A stretch of 64,000 nt of DNA from DATBVX01 sp963695985 (lineage in GTDB: Bacteria; Pseudomonadota; Gammaproteobacteria; Steroidobacterales; Steroidobacteraceae): the NCBI GenBank assembly GCA_963695985.1, contig CAVOIC010000009.1, positions 186,001 to 250,000 of the forward strand, given 5' to 3'. Position 1 is the first letter of the stretch; each line of letters begins with the position of its first letter. Both the position numbers and the translations under genes were made by a program. Below, piece by piece: positions 50,861-60,081 of this stretch. The notes below the pieces were generated by a model. It was not told where the DNA came from. It did not search any database and saw nothing but the letters and a program-made list of their open reading frames with translations.

Positions 50861-51460
50861 TCAATCCCTCACCGCGGCCTGCAGCGCGCGTCGAATCAGG
50901 TCCTCCGTCGAGCCGTCGCCGCCGTCGGCGGCCTTGAGCAGCCGGTTCACTTCGGCCGGCTTGTAGCCGAGCGTGACCAGCGCGCTGAATGCCTCGGCGT
51001 GCGCGGCGCCCGCACCCGCGCCGGCATCGGACCGCGCGACCTCGCCGACGGCAGCGAGGTTCTGCAGGCGGTCACGCATCTCGATCAGCAGCCGCTCCGC
51101 GGTCTTGCGCCCGACCCCCGGAATGCGCACCAGGCTCGCGGTATCCTCGGTTTCAACGCAGCGCGCAAACCCCTCGACGCTGATGCCGGAGAGAATTCCG
51201 AGTGCGATCTTGGGACCCACTCCCGACACCTTGAGCAAGGCCCTGAAGAGCCTGCGCTCGGCATCGGTCGCGAATCCGTACAGCACCTGCGCGTCCTCAC
51301 GCACGACCAGATGCGTGAACAGCTGCACCTCGTGGCCCGCCGCGGGCAGATCGTAAAACGTCGACATCGGTGCTTCGAGCTCGTAGCCGACACCGTTGAC
51401 GTCTACCGTCAGGGCCGGCGGATGCTTCGCGATGAGGCGACCGCGCAGGAAGCCGATCAT
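50861..51460 (-). CDS. ruvA: Holliday junction binding protein RuvA
   Basis: The 199-residue junction-binding protein has an N-terminal OB-fold (MIGFLRGRLIAKHPPALTVD, VNGVGYELEAP), two helix-hairpin-helix motifs (LLKVSGVGPKIALGIL, LVRIPGVGRKTAERLLIEM) and a C-terminal UBA-like domain (EAFSALVTLGYKPAEVNRLL) that contacts RuvB. The start overlaps the ruvC stop by four bases (ATGA). The long frame upstream is a shadow of ruvC. Confidence 0.97.
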   Translation of the reverse strand: MIGFLRGRLIAKHPPALTVDVNGVGYELEAPMSTFYDLPAAGHEVQLFTHLVVREDAQVLYGFATDAERRLFRALLKVSGVGPKIALGILSGISVEGFARCVETEDTASLVRIPGVGRKTAERLLIEMRDRLQNLAAVGEVARSDAGAGAGAAHAEAFSALVTLGYKPAEVNRLLKAADGGDGSTEDLIRRALQAAVRD

Positions 51461-51939
51461 GGAACCCGCAGCAGGCGCCGCAGCTCGCGGCCGTGCGCGT
51501 GGCACAGGGCCACGGCGAGCGCGTCGGCGGCATCGGCGCTCAGGCGTCCCTGCAAGTGCAGCAGTGCTCGTACCATGTGCTGGACCTGTGTCTTCTCTGC
51601 ACCGCCGGCGCCCACCACCGCCATCTTGATCTCGCGCGCTGAGTATTCGAACACGCGCACCGTGCCGCTGAACGCGCCGCAAAGCGCGGCGCCGCGTGCC
51701 TGGCCGAGCTTGAGCGCACTGTCGGCGTTCTTGTTCACGAACACGCGTTCGATCGCGACTTCCGCCGGCTGATATTCGCTCACCAGCGCACGCACGCGTG
51801 CGAAGATCTCCTGCAGCCGCCCGGGAAACGATTCGCCCGAAATGTTGATCGCGCCGCTCGAGACGTAGACGGCATTGCCGTTCGCGAAATCGATGATCCC
51901 GAAGCCGGTGCAGCGCGATCCCGGGTCCAGCCCGAGCAC
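51457..51939 (-). CDS. ruvC: Holliday junction resolvase RuvC
   Basis: The 160-residue RNase-H-fold endonuclease cuts Holliday junctions. Catalytic acidic residues are in LGLDPGSRCTGFG (first Asp), VAIERVFVNKNADSALKLGQ (Glu) and SADAADALAVALCHAH (Asp pair). No ATG precedes the conserved first strand in this frame. The best start is the GTG at 51939, which trims the family N-terminus by only two or three residues, but it lacks an obvious ribosome site, so coupling to yebC is likely. Confidence 0.93.
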   Translation of the reverse strand: MLGLDPGSRCTGFGIIDFANGNAVYVSSGAINISGESFPGRLQEIFARVRALVSEYQPAEVAIERVFVNKNADSALKLGQARGAALCGAFSGTVRVFEYSAREIKMAVVGAGGAEKTQVQHMVRALLHLQGRLSADAADALAVALCHAHGRELRRLLRVP

Positions 51940-51997
51940 GCGGACCGGCGTCGCGGCTGCACCGACCCCAGGCTCGCCGCCCGGCGAGGCGGCCGGC

Positions 51998-52741
51998 CTA
52001 TACGCGCGCCAGGATCTCGTCCGGAATGTCTGCATTCGAGTAAACGTGCTGTACGTCGTCGAGGTCTTCCAGCGCTTCGAGCAAGCGCACCATCGACTCC
52101 GCCTGCTCGCCCGCGAGCGGGGTGGATGCCGCGGCGCGCATCGTGACTTCGGCATCGCCCGGTGCGAATCCATCCCGGTTCATGGCATCGCGCACCCGCT
52201 CGTATTCGGCGGGATCCGTCAGGACGTCGATCGAGCCGTCATCGTTGGTGACCACGTCTTCCGCGCCCGCATCGAGGGCCGCCGACATGACCGCATCCTC
52301 ATCGCTCCCCGGCGGATAGCACAGCATTCCGACCTTGTTGAACAGGTACCCGACCGAGCCTTCCGCGCCGAGGTTGCCACCGTAGCGTGTGAAGGCGTGG
52401 CGTACATCCGCGACCGTGCGGTTGCGGTTGTCCGTAAGGCACTGGACCATCACGGCGACACCGCCCGGTCCGTAGCCTTCGTAGTGCACTTCCTGGAAGC
52501 TGTCGGCGCCCAACTCGCCGGTGCCGCGCTTGACGGCACGCTCGATGTTATCGCGCGGCATGCTGGCGGCGCGTGCTTTGTCCATTACCATGCGCAGGCG
52601 CGGATTGGATCCCGGATCCCCGCCGCCGACGCGGGCTGCAGTCGTGATCTCACGGATGAGCTTGGTGAAAATCTTGCCGCGCTTCTTGTCCTGAGCCCCC
52701 TTTCGATACTGGATGTTGGCCCATTTGCTGTGACCTGCCAT
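51998..52741 (-). CDS. yebC: YebC/PmpR-family protein
   Basis: The 247-residue protein is of the TACO1/YebC family: MAGHSKWANIQYRKGAQDKK, RGKIFTKLIREITTAARVGG, KARAASMPRDNIERAVKRGTG and EGYGPGGVAVMVQCLTDNRN are near-invariant. Members have been described as transcription regulators and, more recently, as ribosome-associated factors helping translation of proline stretches. The start at 52741 is fixed by the conserved MAGHSKW. It is first in the ruvCAB unit and divergent from relA by 82 bases. Confidence 0.96.
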   Translation of the reverse strand: MAGHSKWANIQYRKGAQDKKRGKIFTKLIREITTAARVGGGDPGSNPRLRMVMDKARAASMPRDNIERAVKRGTGELGADSFQEVHYEGYGPGGVAVMVQCLTDNRNRTVADVRHAFTRYGGNLGAEGSVGYLFNKVGMLCYPPGSDEDAVMSAALDAGAEDVVTNDDGSIDVLTDPAEYERVRDAMNRDGFAPGDAEVTMRAAASTPLAGEQAESMVRLLEALEDLDDVQHVYSNADIPDEILARV

Positions 52742-52823
52742 GTGCTTAAAGCCTGCGCGAGAAGTGCGGGTATCATAGCCGCAATCCCTGTTCGCGGACA
52801 CTGCCAGAGCATCTGATTCGACC

Positions 52824-54950
52824 GTGGAAACAACGACTTCCACCTTGCGTCCGACATCCGCCGCGGTGCTTGCAGCGCAGGCGCAGCTGGCCTTGCTCGA
52901 AACCGAGGACGGCGGCGATGCAGCGCGCGTGCGGGCCTTCGCGTTGTCCAGGATCGTGGCGGCACTGGCGATCGACGACGACGTGGTTCTCGCCGCACTG
53001 GCCGTGCCGCTGCTCGACGCCCACCTGCTCGATGAGAGCGGCGCAGTTGCCCGCTTCGGCACCGAGGCCGTGCGCCTGGCGCGTGAGCTGCGCCAGATCG
53101 GGAGCGTCGGATTGCCTGCGCAGTGGCGCCCCGAGCAAAAGCTCTCCGCGGCGCAGGCGGAAACGCTGCGCAAGATGCTGCTCGCGATCGTCACTGATCC
53201 GCGCCTCATCATCCTGCGTCTGGCCGACCAACTGCTGCGTCTGCGCGAAGCCAAGGACCTGAGCCCGGATGTGCAGCGCCAGCTCGCGCTCGAAGCACGC
53301 GAGATCCACGCACCGCTCGCCAATCGGCTCGGCGTGTGGCAGCTCAAGTGGGAGCTCGAAGATCTCTCGTTCCGCTACCTCGATCCGGAGAACTACCGCC
53401 GCATCGCCGCCGCCCTCAAGCTGCGTCGCACCGAGCGTGAGCGCTACATCGATGCGGTCATCGAGCAGCTCCAGTCCGAGCTTGGCAGGGCCGGCATCCA
53501 GGCGCTGATCGTTGGACGGCCGAAGCACATCTACAGCATCTGGAAGAAGATGCAGCGCAAGCAGCTCTCGTTCGAGCAGGTGCTCGACGTGCGTGCGCTG
53601 CGCGTGCTGGTGCGTTCGATTGCCGATTGCTACGGTGCGCTCGGCATCGTGCACGGCCTGTGGCCCTACATTCCCGGCGCCTTCGACGACTACGTCGCGA
53701 CACCGAAGGACAACTTCTATCGTTCACTGCACACCGCGGTGTTCGGGCCGGGGCACGAGCCGCTCGAAGTGCAGATCCGCACGCACGAGATGCACGAGCA
53801 CGCCGAACTCGGCGTCGCTGCGCACTGGAAATACAAGGAGGGTGGCCAGCGCGATGCCGCTTATGAAGCCAAGATCCGCTGGGTGCGCGGCCTGCTCGAG
53901 CCCGAGGACGATGCGGAATCAGAGCGCGATTTTCTCGATCGCGTGCGCTCCGAGATCTTCGAAGACCGCGTTTACGCGCTGACGCCCAGGGGTGAGGTGA
54001 TCGACCTGCCCAAGCAGGCGACGCCGCTCGACTTCGCCTATCACGTACACACCGATCTGGGTCATCGCTGTCGTGGCGCGAAGGTCAACGGGCGGATGGT
54101 GTCGCTCGATCACCACCTGCAGAACGGCGAAATCGTCGAGGTCATCGCTGGCAAGAGTGCGCAGCCGAGTCGCGACTGGCTCAGTCCCCACAACGGATTC
54201 CTTGCCTCGCCCCGCAGCCGCGCCAAGGTGCGTAGCTTCTTCCGCAAGCGCGACGAGGAACAGAACCGCGTGGAAGGCCGCGAGATCCTCGAGCGTGAGC
54301 TCGAGCGTCTCGGCGCTCGCGGTGTACCGCTGCCGGACCTCATCAGCGAGTTCGAGCTGCGCAGTGCCGATGCGCTGTATGCTGCCATCGGTGCGGGCGA
54401 TATTCATGGCGCGCAGATCGCCGCCGCACTGCAGCGGCGCACGCACCCGCAGGCTGAAACCCCGCGGGTCAGCCCGCGCCGCACCCCGAGCATTGGCACG
54501 GGCAGCGACTTCATGGTCGAACAGGTGGGTAACCTGCTCTCCCACGTGGCCCGCTGCTGTGGTCCGGTGCCGCCCGAACCGATCGTGGGTTACATCACGC
54601 TCGGTCGCGGCGTCAGCATTCACCGCGACAGCTGCGCGAGCCTCTTGCGGCTCAAGGCGCGCCAGCCCGAACGCATCCTCCAGGTGGCCTGGGGCGAGAA
54701 GCGCGATCAGCTGTTCCCGGCCGACATCGCCGTCGACGCGCTCGATCGGCGCGGCCTGGTGCGCGACGTGAGCGCGGTGCTCACCGACGAGAAGATCAGC
54801 ATCGACAAGATGTCGACGTTGACGAATGCACGCGACGGCACGGCGCATCTCACGCTGCGCGTCGGTGTACATGGGCTCGAGGAGCTGAGCCGCGTGCTGG
54901 CCCGCATGAGCGCACTTGCGGGCGTGGTGCGGGTCAGGCGTATGGCCTAA
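52824..54950 (+). CDS. relA: RelA-type (p)ppGpp synthetase
   Basis: The 708-residue RelA/SpoT homologue has a degenerate N-terminal HD domain: the region IDDDVVLAALAVPLLDAHLL lacks the HD pair, so there is no hydrolase. The synthetase domain has GRPKHIYSIWKKMQRKQLSF, LDVRALRVLV, FDDYVATPKDNFYRSLHTAV and QIRTHEMHEHAELGVAAHWK. TGS (YALTPRGEVIDLPKQATPLD) and C-terminal ACT domains follow. The usual ExDD of monofunctional RelA reads AFDD here. It makes (p)ppGpp on stalled ribosomes. The GTG start has only weak ribosome-site support. Confidence 0.94.
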   Translation: METTTSTLRPTSAAVLAAQAQLALLETEDGGDAARVRAFALSRIVAALAIDDDVVLAALAVPLLDAHLLDESGAVARFGTEAVRLARELRQIGSVGLPAQWRPEQKLSAAQAETLRKMLLAIVTDPRLIILRLADQLLRLREAKDLSPDVQRQLALEAREIHAPLANRLGVWQLKWELEDLSFRYLDPENYRRIAAALKLRRTERERYIDAVIEQLQSELGRAGIQALIVGRPKHIYSIWKKMQRKQLSFEQVLDVRALRVLVRSIADCYGALGIVHGLWPYIPGAFDDYVATPKDNFYRSLHTAVFGPGHEPLEVQIRTHEMHEHAELGVAAHWKYKEGGQRDAAYEAKIRWVRGLLEPEDDAESERDFLDRVRSEIFEDRVYALTPRGEVIDLPKQATPLDFAYHVHTDLGHRCRGAKVNGRMVSLDHHLQNGEIVEVIAGKSAQPSRDWLSPHNGFLASPRSRAKVRSFFRKRDEEQNRVEGREILERELERLGARGVPLPDLISEFELRSADALYAAIGAGDIHGAQIAAALQRRTHPQAETPRVSPRRTPSIGTGSDFMVEQVGNLLSHVARCCGPVPPEPIVGYITLGRGVSIHRDSCASLLRLKARQPERILQVAWGEKRDQLFPADIAVDALDRRGLVRDVSAVLTDEKISIDKMSTLTNARDGTAHLTLRVGVHGLEELSRVLARMSALAGVVRVRRMA

Positions 54951-54966
54951 TGGCAGGCGGCAGACA

Positions 54967-57366
54967 ATGAGCACTCGACACCCGGATGTCGTCATTGTCG
55001 ATCATGACCTGGAGGCGCTCAGGGCGCTGGTCGCGCCGCTGCGCAAGGAGTTCGAGCTCTACCTGACGGTGAGCGCCAACGATGCGCTCGCGGCCCTGGC
55101 GCGCTTTCCGATTCGAGTTCTGGTCGCGGCGCAAACGCTCTTCACTGGCTCGGGCCTCGAACTGCTGACCCAGGCACGAAGTCGCTCCGCGGCCACGGTG
55201 CGCGTGCTCATGGTGAGCGCGGCCGAACGCCGCGCCATCGAGCCGCAACTGCCCAACGCGGAGCTCTTCTATATCCTCCGGCGGCCCTGCACCTCGGAAC
55301 AGCTCAGGGAAGTGCTCCACGCCGCAGTGCGCACCACGGAAGTGCAGACCGGGGGCACGACGGCCGAACACGTCGTGCTCGAGTCACAGGGCGAGTCCAC
55401 ACTTGCTGATGCCGCGAGCAGCGGCGACCCCATTACGGTGCTCACCACCGACGTCGACCTCTTCGAGGCGATCCGCGCCGCCGTTCACGGCCGGCACGAA
55501 GTGCACCTGGCCGCCAAGCTGGAGGACGCCGCGCGCCTCGCGGCCGCCGGCAGATGCGCGGTGCTCGTGACCGACGTAGCGCTGACCGAAGCCGCCTTGC
55601 GCCGTATCACGGCGCACCTGCAGGCGCGGGAAGAGGCCCTCGTCACGATCGCCGTGGGCGACCGTGAACAGGGCAACGCCCTCATGGGACTGCTGTCGAC
55701 GGGGTCGATACACCGCTTCCTGCTGAAGCCGGTGACGCCGGGCCTCGCACGTCTCGCGCTTGAATCGGCCACCCGCCAGCACGCTTCGGCTAGGGCGCAT
55801 CGACGCACGGAGGCGCACTTCGAGCTGCGCCCGGCGCCGACGGCCACGCCGGCGCCGGTGCCGCCCGAGACTCCTACTGCTGACGAGGTCCCGCAACCGG
55901 CGCCCCCGCCGGAGCGTAGCAGGCGCATCGTGCCGATCGCGGTTGCGGCCGTGGTGCTGCTCGGCGCGTCTGGCGCCGCCGCGTGGTACTTCACGCACCG
56001 CGCGCCGGCCCCCGATCCACGCGCACTCGCCATTGCTTCCAATCTGACGGCCGCGCAAACCGCGACACGCGACGGTCATCTGCTCGAGCCGCTGCCCGGC
56101 AGCGCGTACGCTTTGTACTCAGAGGTCCTGCGCCTTGATCCCCAGAACGCCGCCGCCCGCGCGGGGATCGACCAGCTTGCGAACCGCTTCATCGAGCAGG
56201 CGGAAACGGAGCTGATCGAGGGGCAGCTGGACGCAGCGGCTACCTCCCTCACCCACGCCCGGCAAATGCAGCCTGAGCACCGGCGCCTGAAGTTTCTCGA
56301 TGCCCAGCTCGCCAAGGAGCGCCAGGAACAGTTGCTGCTGCAAGCGCGCCAGTCTGCAACGGCCGGCAACCTGCAGCAGGCACAGGAGTTGTTGCAACAG
56401 GCACAGCAGGTCGAGAGCCGCTCCTCCGAGGTAACCTCGGCGCAGCAGATCATCGATTCACGCACCCGCGAACAGCAGGTGGCCGCCTGGCTCGACCTGG
56501 CGCGCCTCAGGGTTGCACAGAACCGTCTCGTCTCGCCCGACAACGACAGCGCGAAGTACTACCTGCGCAGCGCCCAGCGTCTCGAGCCCGGCAACGTCGC
56601 CGTGCAGCAGGGGCTGCGCGACCTCGGCAATCGCGTGGTAAGTTCCGCTGATGCCGCGGTCGAAGCGCAGCGCCTCAACGTTGCGCGCGACTGGGTGGTA
56701 CAGGCGCAGGACCTCGCAGTCGATAAAGCGCAGATCGACCGGCTCAATGCGCGCATTGCCTCGAGCGTCGATCTGAAGACCAAGAGTGATCTGCTGGCGC
56801 TGGCGGTCAAGCGCACGGACGAGAACCGCCTGCTTGATCCGCCGCAGGACAGCGCACGCTACTACCTGGACCGGCTGGCGCAGATCGATCCCGCCTTTCC
56901 GGGCGCCGACCGCGCTTCCCAGACGCTCGGTGCCAAGCTCGTTGGACGTGCCCAGGGCGCGGCCGCGTCACGTCAATACGATGTCGCGACCCGCATGCTG
57001 AACGAGGCGCGCGCGCTCGGCTATTCGAGCGCAGAGCTCAGCAGCACGGAAGCCGCGGTGCGTGCCGCGCAGGCACCAGCCGCCGCGCAAGTACCCGAAC
57101 CTCCACCCAAGCAAGTCAAGTACGTCGCGCCGCAGTACCCTCAGGACGCGCTCGCCAGGGGCATCGAGGGCTGGGTGGACGTCACCTTTGGCGTGGCCGG
57201 ATCCGGCGAGGTGATCGATGCGCGCATCGAGAACGCTCAGCCACGCCGCCAGTTCGATCGCGCTGCGCTCATCGCCGTGCGACAGTGGAAATACGCGCCG
57301 AGCGCGGACGGCGCGGACCGCGCGCAGCGCCTGAAAACCCGCGTTCAGTTCAAGTTGCAGGACTAG
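54967..57366 (+). CDS. TonB-type energy transducer with two N-terminal receiver-like domains and TPR region
   Basis: The 799-residue protein has five parts. Receiver-like domain 1 (6-125, VVIVDHD, RVLVAAQTLF, LRRPCTSEQL) has Ala55 where the phospho-Asp should be and Arg for the conserved Lys. Domain 2 (155-275, TVLTTDVDLF, VLVTDVAL, FLLKPVTPG) keeps an Asp at 203 and the Lys-Pro. After a Pro-rich linker comes one membrane helix (about 321-342, VPIAVAAVVLLGASGAAAWYF). A periplasmic TPR/coiled region spans 350-700. A TonB C-terminal domain (YPQDALARGIEGWVDVTFGV from 724; FDRAALIAVRQWKYAP) closes it. TonB proteins energise outer-membrane receptors with ExbBD. Cytoplasmic receiver-like modules on TonB are unusual. 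Confidence 0.85.
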   Translation: MSTRHPDVVIVDHDLEALRALVAPLRKEFELYLTVSANDALAALARFPIRVLVAAQTLFTGSGLELLTQARSRSAATVRVLMVSAAERRAIEPQLPNAELFYILRRPCTSEQLREVLHAAVRTTEVQTGGTTAEHVVLESQGESTLADAASSGDPITVLTTDVDLFEAIRAAVHGRHEVHLAAKLEDAARLAAAGRCAVLVTDVALTEAALRRITAHLQAREEALVTIAVGDREQGNALMGLLSTGSIHRFLLKPVTPGLARLALESATRQHASARAHRRTEAHFELRPAPTATPAPVPPETPTADEVPQPAPPPERSRRIVPIAVAAVVLLGASGAAAWYFTHRAPAPDPRALAIASNLTAAQTATRDGHLLEPLPGSAYALYSEVLRLDPQNAAARAGIDQLANRFIEQAETELIEGQLDAAATSLTHARQMQPEHRRLKFLDAQLAKERQEQLLLQARQSATAGNLQQAQELLQQAQQVESRSSEVTSAQQIIDSRTREQQVAAWLDLARLRVAQNRLVSPDNDSAKYYLRSAQRLEPGNVAVQQGLRDLGNRVVSSADAAVEAQRLNVARDWVVQAQDLAVDKAQIDRLNARIASSVDLKTKSDLLALAVKRTDENRLLDPPQDSARYYLDRLAQIDPAFPGADRASQTLGAKLVGRAQGAAASRQYDVATRMLNEARALGYSSAELSSTEAAVRAAQAPAAAQVPEPPPKQVKYVAPQYPQDALARGIEGWVDVTFGVAGSGEVIDARIENAQPRRQFDRAALIAVRQWKYAPSADGADRAQRLKTRVQFKLQD

Positions 57367-57381
57367 GAAGCGTCTTCCTAG
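57363..57381. terminator. Shared hairpin holding both stop codons
   Basis: CTAGGAAG-CGT-CTTCCTAG is a perfect eight-base stem with a three-base loop. The TAG of the TonB-fusion gene lies in the left arm and the TAG of the convergent lpdA in the right arm. It is probably a bidirectional terminator, although there is no T-run. Confidence 0.5.
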
Positions 57382-58805
57382 CGATTCGGAAAATCGATGG
57401 CGCGCTTGTCAGCGGCGAGCGCGGCCTCGTGCACCGCCTCGCTCAGCGTCGGATGTGCGTGGATCGTACGCTGCAGGTCCTCGGTGCTGGCCGAATATTC
57501 CAGCGCCAGCACCGCTTCCGCGATCAGCTCTCCGGCCATCGCGCCGATGATGTGCACGCCCAGGATCTCATCGCTGACCGCATCGGACACGATCTTGACG
57601 AACCCCGCGGTTGCCTCCATGGCGCGGGCGCGGCCGCTCGCCATGAACGGAAAGGAGCCGACCTTGCAGGTGCGTCCACTCTGCTTCACCTGTTCCTCGG
57701 TCTGACCTACCCACGCGATCTCGGGCGCGGTGTAGATCACCGACGGGACGGTCTTGTAATTCACCTCGGAAAACTTTCCAGCGATCAGGTCCGCGACCAT
57801 CACGCCTTCCTCTTTCCCCTTGTGCGCGAGCATCGGTCCGCGCACCACGTCCCCGATCGCCCAGACACCCTCGGCGCTGGTGCGGCACTCGTGATCGACC
57901 TTGATAAAGCCACGCTCATCGAGCTCAACGCCCGTGCCGGCGGCAAGCAGCTCGCCGGTGTAGGGCCGCCGGCCGATCGCCATGATCAGGCGATCGACTT
58001 CGATCGACTGCTCACCCTTCTGGTCCGCAAAGCGCACAGTCACCGTCGCTCCGGCGGGCGTCGCGCCCGAGACCTTGGCGCCGAGCCGGATATCAAGGCC
58101 CTGCTTCTTGAAGTGGCGCAGTGCTTCTCGCGCGAGCTGTTGGTCCGCAATAGGTAGAAAATCCGGCAGCGCCTCGAGGATCACGACTTCGCTGCCGAGC
58201 CGCCGCCAGACACTGCCCAGCTCGAGCCCGATCACGCCCGCTCCGATCACACCCAGACGCTTCGGCACCGAAGTAAATTCGAGTGCACCCCACGAATCGA
58301 CGATCTGCTCGCCGGCGAACGGCACGCTCTTGAGCTCCATGGGCACCGACCCGGATGCAAGCACCACGTGTTTCGCCTCGAGTTCACGCTGAGCGCCATT
58401 CGCTGCGGTGTACTGGACCCGTCGTCCGGCGAGGAGCTTGCCGTGCCCCTGGAGTCCCATCACTCCGGCCGACTTGAAGAGCGCCGTGATCCCGTTGGTG
58501 CTGGTCTTCACGATCGTCGCCTTGCGCTTTTGCATAACCGCGAGATCGAAGCCTACGTTGTCGATGCGGATGCCGTGTGCCGCAAATTCGCTCTGCGCGC
58601 GATGGTAGAGCTCGGTTGATTCGAGCAACGCCTTCGACGGGATGCATCCGGCGTTCACGCACGTGCCCCCGAAGGCGAAGGCACCGTCGCGATTCTTCCA
58701 CTCATCGATGCAGGCCACCTTGAGCTTGTTCTGGCCGGCGCGGATCGCCGCCGGATAGCCCGCGGGACCGGCGCCAATCACGATGACATCGAAAATGTCT
58801 GCCAT
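57378..58805 (-). CDS. lpdA: Dihydrolipoyl dehydrogenase (E3)
   Basis: The 475-residue flavoprotein disulfide reductase reoxidises dihydrolipoyl groups with NAD+. FAD loop VIVIGAGPAGYPAAIRAGQ, redox-active disulfide Cys49/Cys54 in GGTCVNAGCIPSKALLES, NAD-binding GVIGAGVIGLELGSVWRRLG, second FAD motif WAIGDVVRGPMLAHKGKEEG, and the catalytic His-Glu in HAHPTLSEAVHEAAL. It is last in sucA-sucB-lpdA, so it serves 2-oxoglutarate dehydrogenase and may be shared with pyruvate dehydrogenase. Confidence 0.96.
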   Translation of the reverse strand: MADIFDVIVIGAGPAGYPAAIRAGQNKLKVACIDEWKNRDGAFAFGGTCVNAGCIPSKALLESTELYHRAQSEFAAHGIRIDNVGFDLAVMQKRKATIVKTSTNGITALFKSAGVMGLQGHGKLLAGRRVQYTAANGAQRELEAKHVVLASGSVPMELKSVPFAGEQIVDSWGALEFTSVPKRLGVIGAGVIGLELGSVWRRLGSEVVILEALPDFLPIADQQLAREALRHFKKQGLDIRLGAKVSGATPAGATVTVRFADQKGEQSIEVDRLIMAIGRRPYTGELLAAGTGVELDERGFIKVDHECRTSAEGVWAIGDVVRGPMLAHKGKEEGVMVADLIAGKFSEVNYKTVPSVIYTAPEIAWVGQTEEQVKQSGRTCKVGSFPFMASGRARAMEATAGFVKIVSDAVSDEILGVHIIGAMAGELIAEAVLALEYSASTEDLQRTIHAHPTLSEAVHEAALAADKRAIDFPNR

Positions 58806-58818
58806 GTCGCGTCCTGTG

Positions 58819-60081
58819 TCAGATTCCCACCAGCATGCGTGCCGGATCCTCGAGACATTCCTTGACGGTCACGAGAAACTGCACCGCTTCGCGACCGTCG
58901 ATGATGCGGTGGTCGTAAGTGAGTGCGAGATACATCATCGGCCGCACCACGATCTGCCCGTCGACCACCATGGGCCGCTCCTGGACCTTGTGCATGCCAA
59001 GAATCGCGCTCTGCGGTGCATTGACGATCGGCGTCGACATGAGCGATCCGAACACGCCGCCATTGGTGATGCTGAAAGTGCCGCCGGAGAGGTCCTCGAG
59101 CCGGATCGTGCCCGCACGCGCCTTGGTCGCGTACTCGCCGATCGCCTGCTCGATCTGGGCAAAACTCATCAGGTCCGCGTCGCGCAGGACCGGCACCATC
59201 AGGCCGCGTTCCGTGGAGACGGCGACGCCGATGTCGTAGTACTCGTGGTAGACGATGTCACCGCTCTCGACCGAGGCATTGACGACCGGGAAGCGCTTGA
59301 GTGCTTCGATCGAGGCTTTGACGAAGAACGACATGAAGCCGAGGCGCACGCCCTGCTCCTTCTCGAAACGTTCCTTGTAACGGGCGCGCAGGTCCTGGAC
59401 CGCCTTGAGATCGGCCTCGTTGAATGATGTGAGCAGCGCTTGCGTTGCCTGAGCCTGCACCATGCGCTCAGCAATGCGCGCTCGCAGGCGCGTCATCGGC
59501 ACACGTTTTTCTCCGCGCCCCGATGATGGGGCGGGCCGCGCCGCCGCTGGTGCCGCCTGGCGCGACTCCGGCGGCGTCGCCGGTTTCTGGCCCATGTAGT
59601 TCACGACATCCGACTTCGTGATGCGGCCGTCTCTGCCCGAGCCAGGAATCTGCAACGGATCGAGCCGATTCTCTTCCACCATGCGGCGCACCGAAGGGCT
59701 CAGCTTCGATGACGAGCCATCGTCCTTCGGCTTCGCCGCCTCGTCGCTGGTGCGGGCTGGCGCAGCAGCGGCCGTCGCTGCGACGGTGGCGCTGCGCGCC
59801 ACGCCGGTCTCTGTCTTCGCCGCCGGCTTCGCAGTCGCAGCGGCCCCTTCCTCGAGAATGGCCAGCACCTGTCCGCTCGTGACGGTGGCGCCGTTATCGA
59901 CCCTGAGCTCCTTGATGATGCCCGCCGTCGGCGCTGGCACTTCAAGTACGACCTTGTCGGTTTCCAGGTCGACGAGGTTCTCGTCGCGCTGAACCGGATC
60001 ACCAGGCTTCTTATGCCAGGCCACCAGCGTCGCGTCCGCCACCGATTCCGGCAGTTGCGGGACTCGAACTTCGATGCTCAT
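58819..60081 (-). CDS. sucB: Dihydrolipoyllysine succinyltransferase (E2 of 2-oxoglutarate dehydrogenase)
   Basis: The 420-residue E2 has one lipoyl domain with the lipoylated Lys43 in LVDLETDKVVLEVPAP, an Ala-rich linker, a peripheral-subunit-binding domain (KLSPSVRRMVEENRLDPLQI, GSGRDGRITKSDVVNYM) and a catalytic acyltransferase domain ending with YDHRIIDGREAVQFL (catalytic His and Asp). It transfers succinyl to CoA in the TCA cycle. Its start overlaps the sucA stop by four bases, and lpdA follows after 13 bases. Confidence 0.96.
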   Translation of the reverse strand: MSIEVRVPQLPESVADATLVAWHKKPGDPVQRDENLVDLETDKVVLEVPAPTAGIIKELRVDNGATVTSGQVLAILEEGAAATAKPAAKTETGVARSATVAATAAAAPARTSDEAAKPKDDGSSSKLSPSVRRMVEENRLDPLQIPGSGRDGRITKSDVVNYMGQKPATPPESRQAAPAAARPAPSSGRGEKRVPMTRLRARIAERMVQAQATQALLTSFNEADLKAVQDLRARYKERFEKEQGVRLGFMSFFVKASIEALKRFPVVNASVESGDIVYHEYYDIGVAVSTERGLMVPVLRDADLMSFAQIEQAIGEYATKARAGTIRLEDLSGGTFSITNGGVFGSLMSTPIVNAPQSAILGMHKVQERPMVVDGQIVVRPMMYLALTYDHRIIDGREAVQFLVTVKECLEDPARMLVGI

